Below are positions 26,301 to 34,762 of a DNA stretch of 64,000 nucleotides, one piece after another. A program made the position numbers and the translations under genes. The DNA is taken from positions 806,001 to 870,000 of the forward strand of contig NZ_ML769312.1 of NCBI RefSeq assembly GCF_009720365.1, given 5' to 3'. Under the pieces are notes generated by a model that ran no database searches, had not been told where the DNA came from, and worked only from the letters and a program-made list of their open reading frames with translations. The stretch's first letter is position 1, and the number at the start of each line of letters is the position of its first letter. The DNA comes from Catellatospora paridis (lineage in GTDB: Bacteria; Actinomycetota; Actinomycetes; Mycobacteriales; Micromonosporaceae).

Positions 26301-26360
26301 AGTTTTCTCGGTCATGGCCCCCCGGCAGGCAGGTGACCTGCCAGGGGACCCCGAACAGGA

Positions 26361-27422
26361 CTACGTGTTGGCCCCCCGCGCGGCGACCGCCCAGCGGTCG
26401 ACGATCTCGCCGCCGGAGACGGCGATCAGCTCATCGGCGAGGTTGACGGTCGCGCACACGTGGTTCGGCACGACGCGCAGCCTGGAGCCGCGTTCAGGCA
26501 GTTCCGCGCCGGGCGGCACGGTGACCGTCGCGTGGTGTTCGGACAGTGCGGTGATGCGGGCGTCGGGCAGGTCGGGCAGCCGGCCGTGCCCGGTCGCCCA
26601 GGCGGACCGGTCCGCGGCGAGCACCTTGCCGCCCGCGTCGAGGATCACGTGGTCGGCGGACCGGCTGACCACCGTCGCCACCACGGCGAGCGCCACGTCC
26701 TCGAAGTCGCAGACGCCGAGTTCGACCTGCTGGGCGTCGTTGAAGACGTACACCCCCGGCCGGATCTCGTTGAGCGCCGCGACGTGGCTCCACGAGGCGG
26801 TGGGCGTCGACCCGCCGCTGACCACGTCGGGGTCGAACCCGGCCGTCCGCATCGCGTCGGCCGCCTCGACCAGCGCCACCGCCTCCTCGGCGGCGACGCC
26901 CTCGGCCAGCGCCGGGCCGTAGCCGTGGCCCGGGAACGTGAACACCCCACGTACCCGCAGGCCCGCCTTGTCCGCGGCCAGGGCGACCGCGGCGGCGTCG
27001 GCGGGACGCACGCCGCTGCGATGGTGCCCGCTGTCGACCTCCACCATCACCTCGATGTCGCGCCCGGCGTGCCGAGCCAGCGCCTGGGCGCTCTCGGCCG
27101 AGTCCACGCCGACCCGCACCGCGGCCCGGGCCGCGACCTCGCGCAGCCGTGCGCCGCGCGCCTGGTCGACCCACAGCGGGTACGCGATGAACAGGTCCTC
27201 GCAGCCGCCCGCGGCGAACACCTCGGCCTCGGCCACGGTCGCCACGGTCAGCCCGACCGCCCCCGCCGCGAGCTGCCGCCGGGCGATCTCCAGGCACTTG
27301 TGCGTCTTGGCATGCGGGCGCAGCGTGAGGTCGCGCTCGCGGGTGAACGCCGCCATCCGGGCGACGTTGCGGTCCAGCACGTCGACATCGACCGACACGT
27401 AAGGGGTGGGCAGGTACGTCAT
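26361..27422 (-). CDS. D-threonine aldolase / D-serine dehydratase-like PLP enzyme
   Basis: A 353-residue fold-type III PLP enzyme. The PLP lysine is in RPHAKTHK (Lys39). The phosphate/substrate part shows DSGHHRSG and FPGHGYG. The metal-binding pair of DSD1/DTA proteins is in PNHVCATVN near the C-terminus. Members cleave D-threonine or related D-3-hydroxyamino acids to glycine and aldehyde, or deaminate D-serine. The frame is open upstream to 27521, but homology starts at ATG 27422. It is a single gene and no regulator is adjacent. Confidence 0.9.
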   Translation of the reverse strand: MTYLPTPYVSVDVDVLDRNVARMAAFTRERDLTLRPHAKTHKCLEIARRQLAAGAVGLTVATVAEAEVFAAGGCEDLFIAYPLWVDQARGARLREVAARAAVRVGVDSAESAQALARHAGRDIEVMVEVDSGHHRSGVRPADAAAVALAADKAGLRVRGVFTFPGHGYGPALAEGVAAEEAVALVEAADAMRTAGFDPDVVSGGSTPTASWSHVAALNEIRPGVYVFNDAQQVELGVCDFEDVALAVVATVVSRSADHVILDAGGKVLAADRSAWATGHGRLPDLPDARITALSEHHATVTVPPGAELPERGSRLRVVPNHVCATVNLADELIAVSGGEIVDRWAVAARGANT

Positions 27423-27544
27423 GCCATCATGCTGCCATTGCCCGAGCCCGGCCCAGCCCGCGGCGGGCAAACCGCGCCGCCGGCACCGCGACCACCACGC
27501 CCCGGTGCGATGTAGCCGCACGCGTGGCCGGATATCGGCCGATC

Positions 27545-27796
27545 ATGAGAACACGCACCGTCCTGGCCGGACTGACCCGCGCCGCGGACCTGGGCGACGA
27601 CCTGTACCGGATCAGCACCCCGGACCACTCGGGCATCGCACCCGACGTCGTCGAGTCGGCGGCCGCCACCAGCTGCACCTGCGCAGCACCGGCGAGAACG
27701 GCCCGGCCGCGGTGGAGATCCTGCTCGACCAGCGGGTGCGCTGGGATGCGCTTCTCCGGCGGTGCGAACGAGACCGGCCGCGCGGAGCCGTCATGA
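27545..27796 (+). pseudogene. Frame-disrupted remnant of a small gene
   Basis: From ATG 27545 a coding-like frame (LTRAADLGDDLYRISTPDHSG, then PDVVESA) loses coherence near 27660. A second frame then continues with plausible protein (HLRSTGENGPAAVEILLDQRV, then RWDALLRRCE) up to about 27775. Joining the frames gives a protein of about 75 residues. I infer a frameshifted remnant rather than a working gene. It ends at the large inverted repeat 27789-27861, whose insertion may have removed the original 3' end. Confidence 0.4.
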
Positions 27797-27861
27797 TCAC
27801 CGTTTCGGGTCAAGAACTGCGGTTGGACGCCGGTTTTCGACCCGAAACGGTGATCATGACG
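27789..27861. repeat. 23-bp perfect inverted repeat with 27-nt centre
   Basis: Arms 27789-27811 and 27839-27861 are exact reverse complements and contain TGATCA and CGTTTCGGGT; the centre is 27812-27838. It lies 8 bp after the stop of the ABC permease gene (minus strand) and just past the broken small gene. It could act as terminator for the permease, but the long AT-balanced arms are unlike the other terminators here and resemble a small mobile palindromic element. Confidence 0.75.
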
Positions 27862-27868
27862 CGGCCCG

Positions 27869-30178
27869 TCATTCGGTACGCAGGCCCTCGGCGCGCATGA
27901 GCCGCCACAGCACCGGCAGGCTCAGCGCGGTGACCAGCAGGATGACGGCTCCGGCGATGCCGGACACGACGGCGATGCCGGTCCAGTCGATCGCCACCGG
28001 CTGATCGATGATCCGTAGCAGCACCGCGCCGAGGCCGAGACCCGCGGCGCAGGCCAGGACCAGGCCGAGCAGCACCGGCACCGCGGTCTGCCACAGGATC
28101 GCCCAGCTCATGGTGCGTCGGCGGGTGCCGAACGCGACCAGGACGGCCAGCAGCCTGCGCCGGTCACGCAGCTGCTCGAGGACGACCACGAGCAGGCTCG
28201 CGCCGATCAGCAGCAGGGTCACCGCGGCCCCGGCGAACAGCCCGCGCCGGATCTGGGCGAACTTGTTGTCGACGATCTTCGGGTTGAGTTCCCAGTTCGA
28301 CCCGAGCGGGTCGAACTCCCAGCGGGTGTTGGTCACCCGGTCGGCCATGTCGGGCGCGGCCGGGTCCACGGTCAGCAGTGCCTGCCACTGCAGACCCGGC
28401 TGGTCACGGATCGCCGCCGGGAGTGCCGCGGGGGTGGTCAGCACGCCCACCGTGGCCCCGTAGAGCGGGTCGGTCAGTGGCCGCACGGTGCGCGCGCCGG
28501 CCGGAACCGTCCAGCGTGTCCGAGTGCCGTCCTCGCCGAACGTGACCGCGGTGCCGGGCGCCGGGACCTTCAAGTCCGGGTTGTCCACGAGGAACGTGTC
28601 GCCGTCGGCGCACTCGCCGAGCTCGGCGAGCTGGCGCAGCACGGCGCAGTCGCCGACCGTCAGCGGCGAGGACGGCTCCTCGCCGTCGGGCAGGACGGGC
28701 AGGTTCAGGCTCAGGATGCTGCGGGGCGTGACCGAAGTGACGCCCGGCGTCGCCGCGAGCCGGGCGGCGAACCCGGCCACGTCCGACCAGCCGTGCGGCA
28801 GGCGGGAGTAGACGGAGATCTGGGCGAGAGCCGGGTTCTGCCCGCTGTCGCGCTGGTAGTTGGCCTCGACGACGGCGAACATCATCTGCAGGCCGATCGC
28901 GCCGGCGACCGCCACGGCGACGCCGGTGACGGCGCGGGCCGACGTGCTGCCGTCGAGTTGGAGCCGCCGCATGGCGAGCTGCCAGGCGACCGGGCCGCCC
29001 TGGATCCGCCGGACGACCGACTGGACCAGCCAGGGCAGCAGGGTGGCGACACCGAGCAGGATGAAGCACACCCCGCCGATGACCTGCCATTCGCTGAACC
29101 TCTCGCCCTCCTTGCTGACGCTGCCCACCAGCGGCAGCAGCAGGAGCACGCCGACGACCGGCATGAGCAGGCGCCACCAGAGCCTGCGGCGGGCGTCGGC
29201 GCCGCGGCGCACCACGCCCAACGGCTCGATCATGACGCGGCGCAGCGACAGCACCGTGACGACGACCGCGGCCGCCGGCACGGCGACCACGATGAGCGCC
29301 GCTAGCACCGGGTCGGGCTGGACGTCGGACGGATACACGCTGATGTCCAGCAGGTCGACCGAGCCTACGAACGTGCGCCCGGCCAGGAACATCACCGCTC
29401 CGGTCGCGACCCCGAGGAGCGCGCTGAGCATCGCCTCACCCGCGGCGATGCGCCGGGCCATGCCGGTGTCCGCGCCGACCAGGCGCACCCCGGCCAGCCG
29501 CCGATCGCGGCTGTCGCCGCCGAAGCGGATCGCCGAGGCGACGAACATGGCGACCGGCAGCAGCAGCACCACGAAGATGATCACGACCAGGAGCAGCAGC
29601 ACCGGGTCCAGCCCCTCGCTGGTGCTCTCCTCCCCGAAGCCGTTGCGGCGGCCCACGCCCGCGGTGTCGGCGGTCAGCTCGTCCGTGCCCAGATAGAAGG
29701 CCAGCTCGCCGGGACCCTGCAGGCCTTCGTCGGCGATGAGGGTGGTCGTCGGGTAGTGCAGCCGCTCGCGCAGCAGTGCCCCCTCCGGGGACAGCAGCAG
29801 CCGGGCCAATGCCGGGGACACGGCCATCTCGCCCGGTCTCGGCAGCGCGCTCAGGCCCGGCGGCACCACCGGCGAGGATCCCTCGGCCTGCAGCAGGCGC
29901 CCGCGGATCGACTGGCCGCCGTACTGCATGTCGGTGTAGCCGATCAGGGTGCTCCGGTCGGTGAGCTCCACCCGCATCCCGAAGTTCATGTCGGCGCGTG
30001 CGGCGCCGCGGTCGGTGCGGGCCTGCATCATGTTCGGGATGCTGACGGCGGCCAGCAGCAGTGCCACGCCGAGTCCCACGCCGACGGCGGTCAGCGCGGC
30101 GCGGGCCAGGCCCGAGCGGCCGCCGGCCAGCGCCATGCGTGCTCCGAGCAGCAGTTCCCGCAGCCAGGCCGGGCTCAC
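27869..30178 (-). CDS. FtsX/MacB-type ABC transporter permease
   Basis: A 769-residue permease with the two-FtsX-domain layout: an N-terminal TM helix (near 28-48), an extracytoplasmic domain, three TM helices (about 195-325), a central TM (about 335-390), a second extracytoplasmic domain (about 430-620), and three C-terminal helices (about 635-755). Such permeases work with a LolD/MacB-like ATPase to export lipids, peptides or antibiotics. The GTG start overlaps the ATPase stop (GTGA). It is the last gene of a PadR-ATPase-permease unit. Confidence 0.9.
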   Translation of the reverse strand: MSPAWLRELLLGARMALAGGRSGLARAALTAVGVGLGVALLLAAVSIPNMMQARTDRGAARADMNFGMRVELTDRSTLIGYTDMQYGGQSIRGRLLQAEGSSPVVPPGLSALPRPGEMAVSPALARLLLSPEGALLRERLHYPTTTLIADEGLQGPGELAFYLGTDELTADTAGVGRRNGFGEESTSEGLDPVLLLLVVIIFVVLLLPVAMFVASAIRFGGDSRDRRLAGVRLVGADTGMARRIAAGEAMLSALLGVATGAVMFLAGRTFVGSVDLLDISVYPSDVQPDPVLAALIVVAVPAAAVVVTVLSLRRVMIEPLGVVRRGADARRRLWWRLLMPVVGVLLLLPLVGSVSKEGERFSEWQVIGGVCFILLGVATLLPWLVQSVVRRIQGGPVAWQLAMRRLQLDGSTSARAVTGVAVAVAGAIGLQMMFAVVEANYQRDSGQNPALAQISVYSRLPHGWSDVAGFAARLAATPGVTSVTPRSILSLNLPVLPDGEEPSSPLTVGDCAVLRQLAELGECADGDTFLVDNPDLKVPAPGTAVTFGEDGTRTRWTVPAGARTVRPLTDPLYGATVGVLTTPAALPAAIRDQPGLQWQALLTVDPAAPDMADRVTNTRWEFDPLGSNWELNPKIVDNKFAQIRRGLFAGAAVTLLLIGASLLVVVLEQLRDRRRLLAVLVAFGTRRRTMSWAILWQTAVPVLLGLVLACAAGLGLGAVLLRIIDQPVAIDWTGIAVVSGIAGAVILLVTALSLPVLWRLMRAEGLRTE

Positions 30179-30855
30179 GCGACACGCTCCAGATCCAGCG
30201 AGGCGCCGTCGCGGACCACGACCTCCCGGTCGGCGTACGCGGCGACCCGGGGCTCGTGCGTCACCAGCACCACGGCCGCGCCGGTGTCACGGGCGGCCTG
30301 GCCGAGCAGCTGCATGACCTTCTCGCCGTTGAGCGAGTCCAGCGCTCCGGTGGGCTCGTCGGCGAAGACGACCTTGGGCTCGGTGACCAGGGCGCGGGCC
30401 ACGGCGACACGCTGGCCCTGGCCGCCCGAGATCTGGCCGGGCAGCTTGCCCGCCACGTCGCCGACCTCCAGCCGGTCGAGCCATTCGCGGGAGCGGCGCT
30501 CGGCCTCCTTGCGGCGCACCCCGTCCAGGCGCAGCGGCAGGGCGACGTTCTCGACGCAGGTCAGCTCCGGGACGAGCTGGCCGAACTGGAAGACGAAACC
30601 GAAGTCGCGGCGGCGCAGGGCGCTGCGCTCGACGTCGGACATCGCGGAGATCTCGCGGCCGGCGTACACGACGGTGCCGTCGTCGGGGCGCACGATGCCG
30701 GCGAGGCAGTGCAGCAGCGTCGACTTGCCGGAGCCGGAGGAGCCCATCACGGCGACGATCTCCCCGGCCCGGATGGTGAGGGAGGAGCCGCGCAGGGCGG
30801 GTGTGGTGCCGTACATCTTGAACAGGTCGGTGCCGACCAGCAGGGGCTCGGTCAT
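30175..30855 (-). CDS. MacB/LolD-type ABC transporter ATP-binding protein
   Basis: A 226-residue ATPase with Walker A GSSGSGKST, Q-loop VFQFGQLVPELT, signature SGGQGQR, Walker B VVFADEPT and H-loop VTHEPR. Length and the ADEPTGALDS string are typical of MacB/LolD ATPases. ATG 30855 has an excellent AAGGAG ribosome-binding site. It energises the overlapping FtsX permease and is probably repressed by the PadR protein encoded just upstream. Confidence 0.95.
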   Translation of the reverse strand: MTEPLLVGTDLFKMYGTTPALRGSSLTIRAGEIVAVMGSSGSGKSTLLHCLAGIVRPDDGTVVYAGREISAMSDVERSALRRRDFGFVFQFGQLVPELTCVENVALPLRLDGVRRKEAERRSREWLDRLEVGDVAGKLPGQISGGQGQRVAVARALVTEPKVVFADEPTGALDSLNGEKVMQLLGQAARDTGAAVVLVTHEPRVAAYADREVVVRDGASLDLERVA

Positions 30856-30887
30856 GGGGTGGTTCTCCTTGCGGGGGTGGTCCGGGG

Positions 30888-31412
30888 TCACGGGCGGACT
30901 CGGGCGGCCAGTTCGTTGAGCCGGGCCGCGGTCAGTTCGAGCCAGCGCAGGTCGGCTTCGAGGTGGAACAGGGCGTGGTCGCAGATCAGCTGCTCGGCGA
31001 GGTCGCCACCGGTCTTGCGGCGGGTCACCTCGCGCATCAGGCGCAGGTGCTCGGTGCGCTGCACGTCGAGGATCTCGTCGGCGGGGCGGCCGGTCATCAG
31101 CGCGAGGACGACCTTGGTGTAGAGCACGCTCTGCAGGTAGGGCTCGGGCTTCTCGGGCTGGCTGAGCCAGGTCTGCACGTCGGTGATGCCGGCGTCGGTG
31201 ACGGCGTAGCGCTTGCGCTCGGGGCCCTCCCCCGGTTCGAGGCCGTCGACGACGACCAGGCCGTTCTTGAGCAGGCGGGACAGTGTGGCGTAGACCTGGC
31301 CGTGGTGCAGGGGGCGGCCGGGTGAGAAGCGCTCGTCGTAGGCGCGCTTGAGGTCGTACCCGTGTCGGGGCTTGCCTTCGAGCAGGCCGAGGAATGAGTG
31401 ACCGATCGACAT
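30888..31412 (-). CDS. PadR-family transcriptional regulator (long, with C-terminal domain)
   Basis: A 174-residue regulator: an N-terminal winged helix (HSFLGLLEGKPRHGYDLKRAY, then HGQVYATLSRL) and a C-terminal helical dimerisation domain (about 85-170, PadR_C type). It is the first gene of an operon with an ABC exporter. The palindrome at 31429-31455, 16 bp upstream of the start, is its probable operator. This arrangement usually means that a toxic compound relieves repression of its exporter; the compound is unknown. Confidence 0.92.
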   Translation of the reverse strand: MSIGHSFLGLLEGKPRHGYDLKRAYDERFSPGRPLHHGQVYATLSRLLKNGLVVVDGLEPGEGPERKRYAVTDAGITDVQTWLSQPEKPEPYLQSVLYTKVVLALMTGRPADEILDVQRTEHLRLMREVTRRKTGGDLAEQLICDHALFHLEADLRWLELTAARLNELAARVRP

Positions 31413-31428
31413 GCCGAGACTGTACACC

Positions 31429-31455
31429 ACACGTATACATCGTGTGTATACGTGT
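31429..31455. promoter_or_regulatory. Perfect 11-5-11 palindrome, PadR operator
   Basis: ACACGTATACA and its exact complement are separated by TCGTG, directly upstream of the PadR-ABC operon in an AT-rich patch. Each arm contains GTATAC. The other PadR site in the window (3385-3407) also has a TATA-centred core. Confidence 0.75.
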
Positions 31456-31518
31456 CGCGCATACCGCAGACTACGTCGCTCTCCGAGCGTCTGCCCAGGT
31501 CAACGGGTTACATAAGGA

Positions 31519-31842
31519 TTACCGGCGCAGCGCGTGCTCCAGCTGAGCCTTGGTCATCGAGGAGCGGCCCTTGATGTTGCGCCGCCGCGCCTCCTCGTAG
31601 AGCTCGTCGCGGCTGAGCTCGCCTGCCGCGGGCGTGGGCGGCATGGACAGCATCCGGCCGGACTTGATCTCCTTCTTCGCCCGGGCGCGCGCCCGCTTGG
31701 CCTCCATCGCCAGGATCTCCTCGGTGCCGGGCACCCGGCTCGCCTTCGCCTCCGCCTCGCCCACCTTGCGCTCCATGGTGCGGACCGCCGAGGTCACGTG
31801 CTTGCGCCGACGGTCGCGTTTCTCGTCCGGGTCCTGCGGCAT
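31519..31842 (-). CDS. Small basic protein with Rho_N/SAP-like C-terminal motif
   Basis: A 107-residue protein. The first 60 residues are a highly charged helix rich in Lys, Arg and Glu. The last 35 (LSRDELYEEARRRNIKGRSS, then KAQLEHAL) form a helix-extended-helix typical of Rho N-terminal/SAP-like domains that bind nucleic acid. ATG 31842 is preceded by GGGGAAC. It may be a nucleoid or RNA-associated protein; no defined role. It is transcribed alone. Confidence 0.75.
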   Translation of the reverse strand: MPQDPDEKRDRRRKHVTSAVRTMERKVGEAEAKASRVPGTEEILAMEAKRARARAKKEIKSGRMLSMPPTPAAGELSRDELYEEARRRNIKGRSSMTKAQLEHALRR

Positions 31843-31946
31843 GACGTTCCCCTTCCGCGAGGCCACCGGCGCTACGCCGGGGCGAAGGCACTCACCTCGA
31901 CCATCGTCGCCCGAACCCCGCCCGTCGCGGATCCGAACGGCATTAC

Positions 31947-32360
31947 TCAGCGACCCGCCGCGGTCCACCCGGTCCACTGCGCCACGTCGACGGCCAGCAC
32001 CGGGCCCGGCGGGGGCTGCGTCACGTACTGCGGGTAGCGGTCGGTCAGCAGCCTGAGTGCCGTCGCCGCCTCGGGGTCGTCGGCGGCCAGCACCCGGGCG
32101 GTGCCGTCGGCGCGGACCCACCACAGCGCGGACCAGTCGTCCTCATAGTGGTCGGCGAGCAGGCACACGCGCGGGTCGGCGGCGACGTTGGCCAGCCGGC
32201 GCAGGGCGAGGGTGCGTTTGGGCTTGCGGTCCACCGCGCTGTAGACGGTGTCCCCGGCCAGCGCGAACACCACCGGCACCAGGTGCGGCGCACCGGACGG
32301 GCCGACCGTCGCGAGCCGGGCGACCCGCGCGGTCGCGAAACGCTCCCGGTCCGTGCTCAC
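31947..32360 (-). CDS. PPOX-class F420/flavin-dependent oxidoreductase (Rv0121-like)
   Basis: A 137-residue split-barrel protein with the TIGR03668-type layout: RFATARVARLATVGPSGAPH at the N-terminus, KPKRTLALRRLANVAADPRV in the middle, and a Trp-rich end. Members bind F420 or FMN and reduce small molecules; the substrate is unknown. GTG 32360 overlaps the stop of the luciferase-like gene (GTGA), which fixes the start and shows that both are in one operon. Confidence 0.88.
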   Translation of the reverse strand: MSTDRERFATARVARLATVGPSGAPHLVPVVFALAGDTVYSAVDRKPKRTLALRRLANVAADPRVCLLADHYEDDWSALWWVRADGTARVLAADDPEAATALRLLTDRYPQYVTQPPPGPVLAVDVAQWTGWTAAGR

Positions 32361-33187
32361 CCCTTGGTGTACGTGCCGATCGCGTGCTCCCACTGCTCCA
32401 GACCCCGCTGGACGACCGCCTCGGGACCGGACGGCAGCCAGTGCATGGCCCGGTGCACCCCGGCCTCGGCCAGCCGCGCCAGCACGGCGGGGTCGGCCGG
32501 CACCGACATCAGCTGCACCTGGACGGGCCGCTCCGCCCGGGCACGCAGCTGGGCGATCCGTTCCAGCACGGCGGCGTCCTCGCCCCAGTTGGGCATCCAG
32601 CCGTCACCGAAGGCCAGCACCCGGTCCAGCACGGTCGGGCCGGTGCCGCCGACCAGGATCGGCGGGTGCGGCCACTGCGCCGGCTTCGGATACGCCCAGA
32701 TCCGGTCGAAGTTCACGTGCTCGCCGGAGTAGCTGGCCTCGTGCCGGGCCCAGATCTCCTTCATCGCCTCGACCCGCTCGGCCATGATCGCCATGCGCAC
32801 CTTCGGGTCGGTGCCGTGGTTGCGCATCTCCTCGCGGTTCCAGCCCGCGCCCACGCCGAACTCGAACCGGCCGCCGGACAGGTGGTCGATGCTGGCCACG
32901 GCCTTCGCGGTGTGGATCGGGTCGCGCTGGATGACCAGGCAGATGCCGCTGCCCACGCGCAGCCGCGAGGTCGCCTCCGCAGCCGCGGTCAGCGCGACGA
33001 ACAGGTCGTAGCAGTGCCAGTACTTGGGCGGCATCTCCCCACCCGGGTAAGGGCTCTCCCGGCTGGCGGGGATGTGGCTGTGCTCGGCGAAGAACAGCGC
33101 GTTCTGACCGCGGTCCTCGACGAGCCGGGCGACCTCGCCCGGACTCATGCCGTCATGGGTCGGGAAGTAACCGACACCGAACTCCAT
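32357..33187 (-). CDS. LLM-class F420-dependent oxidoreductase
   Basis: A 276-residue luciferase-like TIM barrel with the family segments FAEHSHIPASRESPYPGG, AKAVASIDHLSGGRFEFGVG (flavin/F420 phosphate region) and PKPAQWPHPPILVGG. It most likely transfers hydride from F420H2 to an unknown substrate. ATG 33187 is the family start; the frame is open a little further. Coupled to the PPOX-type gene, so both are probably cofactor-linked. Confidence 0.9.
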   Translation of the reverse strand: MEFGVGYFPTHDGMSPGEVARLVEDRGQNALFFAEHSHIPASRESPYPGGEMPPKYWHCYDLFVALTAAAEATSRLRVGSGICLVIQRDPIHTAKAVASIDHLSGGRFEFGVGAGWNREEMRNHGTDPKVRMAIMAERVEAMKEIWARHEASYSGEHVNFDRIWAYPKPAQWPHPPILVGGTGPTVLDRVLAFGDGWMPNWGEDAAVLERIAQLRARAERPVQVQLMSVPADPAVLARLAEAGVHRAMHWLPSGPEAVVQRGLEQWEHAIGTYTKG

Positions 33188-33280
33188 ACCGTGCCCCCCG
33201 TCCGTGCCGCCGCTCGCCAGCATATGCACTGATACCGGGCCTAACCCGGTATATCGACGGCGGCTCGCGGCGGCGCGGCT

Positions 33281-34249
33281 CTAAACGTCCGTGGGCAGCG
33301 TGGCCAGCCAGTCGGCCGGAGCCAGGGAGGCCGGCGGGCGGCTCTCGCGGGCGAACCGGTTCGCCCAGCGGCGCGCGTTCTCGTTGTACGGCGCAGTCAT
33401 CCCGTGCAGCCGCGCCAGCAGCACGATCTCGCCGCTGAGGTGATCGGCCTCGATGTGCCCGGTGCCGCGGGCGAGGCTCTGCCACGACGAGCCGCCGCCG
33501 CGGGAGTCGGCGACCGCGGCCTTCAGGATGTCGGCCCGGCGCTCGTCGTCCTCGTCCTCGGGGGTGTACGCGATACCGGCCGCGTCCAGCACCGCGGCCG
33601 CCTCGGCGCGGATCCGCCCCACTATCTCCCGGACACCCTCGGCCCGCCCGCACACCGCATCGACCGCGTTGCCGACGTTGCGCAGCAGTTTGCCGTACTT
33701 CCAGCGCATGATGTCGGGGCGCGGCTCGCTCTGGTAGCCGGCCTTGCGGAACGCGGCGGCGATCGACTCGGCGGCGTCGTCGACGCCGGACGGGAAGCGG
33801 CCGATGTCGAGCAGGCCCGGCACCGGATGGCAGTCGGCACGGACCACGCCGGGGGTCAGGTGCGTGGTGGGCGACATGACGCAGACGCCGTACACGTGCT
33901 CGAAGACACGCAGGGCCTGGCGCTCGTTGTCGACGCCGTTCTGCAGGCAGACGACGGGCGTGGCGGCGGGGGCGCAGGCGGCGAGGTCGCGCAGCGCCGC
34001 CTCGGTGTCCTGCCCCTTGACCGCGAGCAGCACGACATCGCCGTCGTGCCACTCGATCTCGGCCGGCCCGGCGACGGCCGGCACGGCCATGGTGCGGGTG
34101 CCGGAGCCGTCCTGCAGGGTCAGCCCGTGCTCCCGGATCGCGGCCAGGTGGCCGCCGCGGGCGACCAGGACCACGGACTGGCCGGACAGGTGCAGGTACG
34201 CGCCGAGCACGCCGCCGACCGCGCCGGCCCCGTAGACGATGAAACGCAT
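33281..34249 (-). CDS. panE: 2-dehydropantoate 2-reductase family protein
   Basis: A 322-residue NADPH-dependent reductase. It has the N-terminal GAGAVGGVLGAYL dinucleotide motif, VKGQDTEAAL with the conserved lysine, CLQNGVDN, and the C-terminal catalytic-domain signature KYGKLLRNVGNAV. ApbA/PanE converts ketopantoate to pantoate in coenzyme A synthesis, but many actinobacterial paralogues act on other ketoacids. The assignment to PanE itself is therefore tentative. No pantothenate genes are adjacent. Confidence 0.82.
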   Translation of the reverse strand: MRFIVYGAGAVGGVLGAYLHLSGQSVVLVARGGHLAAIREHGLTLQDGSGTRTMAVPAVAGPAEIEWHDGDVVLLAVKGQDTEAALRDLAACAPAATPVVCLQNGVDNERQALRVFEHVYGVCVMSPTTHLTPGVVRADCHPVPGLLDIGRFPSGVDDAAESIAAAFRKAGYQSEPRPDIMRWKYGKLLRNVGNAVDAVCGRAEGVREIVGRIRAEAAAVLDAAGIAYTPEDEDDERRADILKAAVADSRGGGSSWQSLARGTGHIEADHLSGEIVLLARLHGMTAPYNENARRWANRFARESRPPASLAPADWLATLPTDV

Positions 34250-34299
34250 CCGGCCAACCTACCCGCGGCCCTGCGAGGTGCACGCCGCGGAGCGGCGGA

Positions 34300-34536
34300 T
34301 CACTCCACCGGGTGTCCGCCGTCGCCGTCGACGATGATGTCCATCTCGCCGTCCTGGGTGAGGTCCACCATGGTCACGTCGGGCTGCCCGTCGCCGTCGG
34401 TGTCCGACTGGAACAGGTCGGCCTTGCCGTCGCCGTCGGTGTCGATCGCCCACAGGTCGGGCTGACCGTCGCCGCTGGTGTCGAGCGCGAGGATCTCGTC
34501 GTGGCCGTCGCCGCGGGTCTGCACAGTCTCCGTCAT
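34300..34536 (-). CDS. Tiny repeat protein with tandem DxDGDG calcium-loop motifs
   Basis: A 78-residue acidic protein made of about four tandem units of 13 residues: LDTSGDGQPDLWA, IDTDGDGKADLFQ, DTDGDGQPDVTMV and a last degenerate one, ending in VDGDGG. The DxDGDGxxD loops resemble those of EF-hand, dockerin and thrombospondin-type-3 calcium sites, but no flanking helices are seen. There is no signal peptide, so it is probably cytoplasmic. ATG 34536 is followed directly by the repeat. Function is unknown. Confidence 0.72.
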   Translation of the reverse strand: MTETVQTRGDGHDEILALDTSGDGQPDLWAIDTDGDGKADLFQSDTDGDGQPDVTMVDLTQDGEMDIIVDGDGGHPVE

Positions 34537-34762
34537 GCCGGCCCCGATACCCGGGCGCGCCGGTGTTATGCCGGGTCGCTGTCGCCAGTACCCCCGGTGC
34601 CCGGGGTGCGGTCCGCACCGGGCGGGCCTGACGTCGCATTGAGGCACGCCGCGAATCTGGTACATCGAAGATCATCACGTTACGCTCGGGCTGAATCTCG
34701 CACGGGGGACAGACTTCGACACCGCCTGCGTCTTGCCTCCGTCCCTTCAGATGGAGGTCGGC

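Noticed and set aside
26314-26348. GC-rich imperfect hairpin after the PAP2 gene as terminator
   Set aside because: The symmetric part (GGCAGGT/ACCTGCC) has a single-base centre and the rest does not pair well.
28404-29177. Additional open frame on the minus strand inside the ABC permease gene
   Set aside because: It is an out-of-frame shadow rich in Arg/Ala with no domain.
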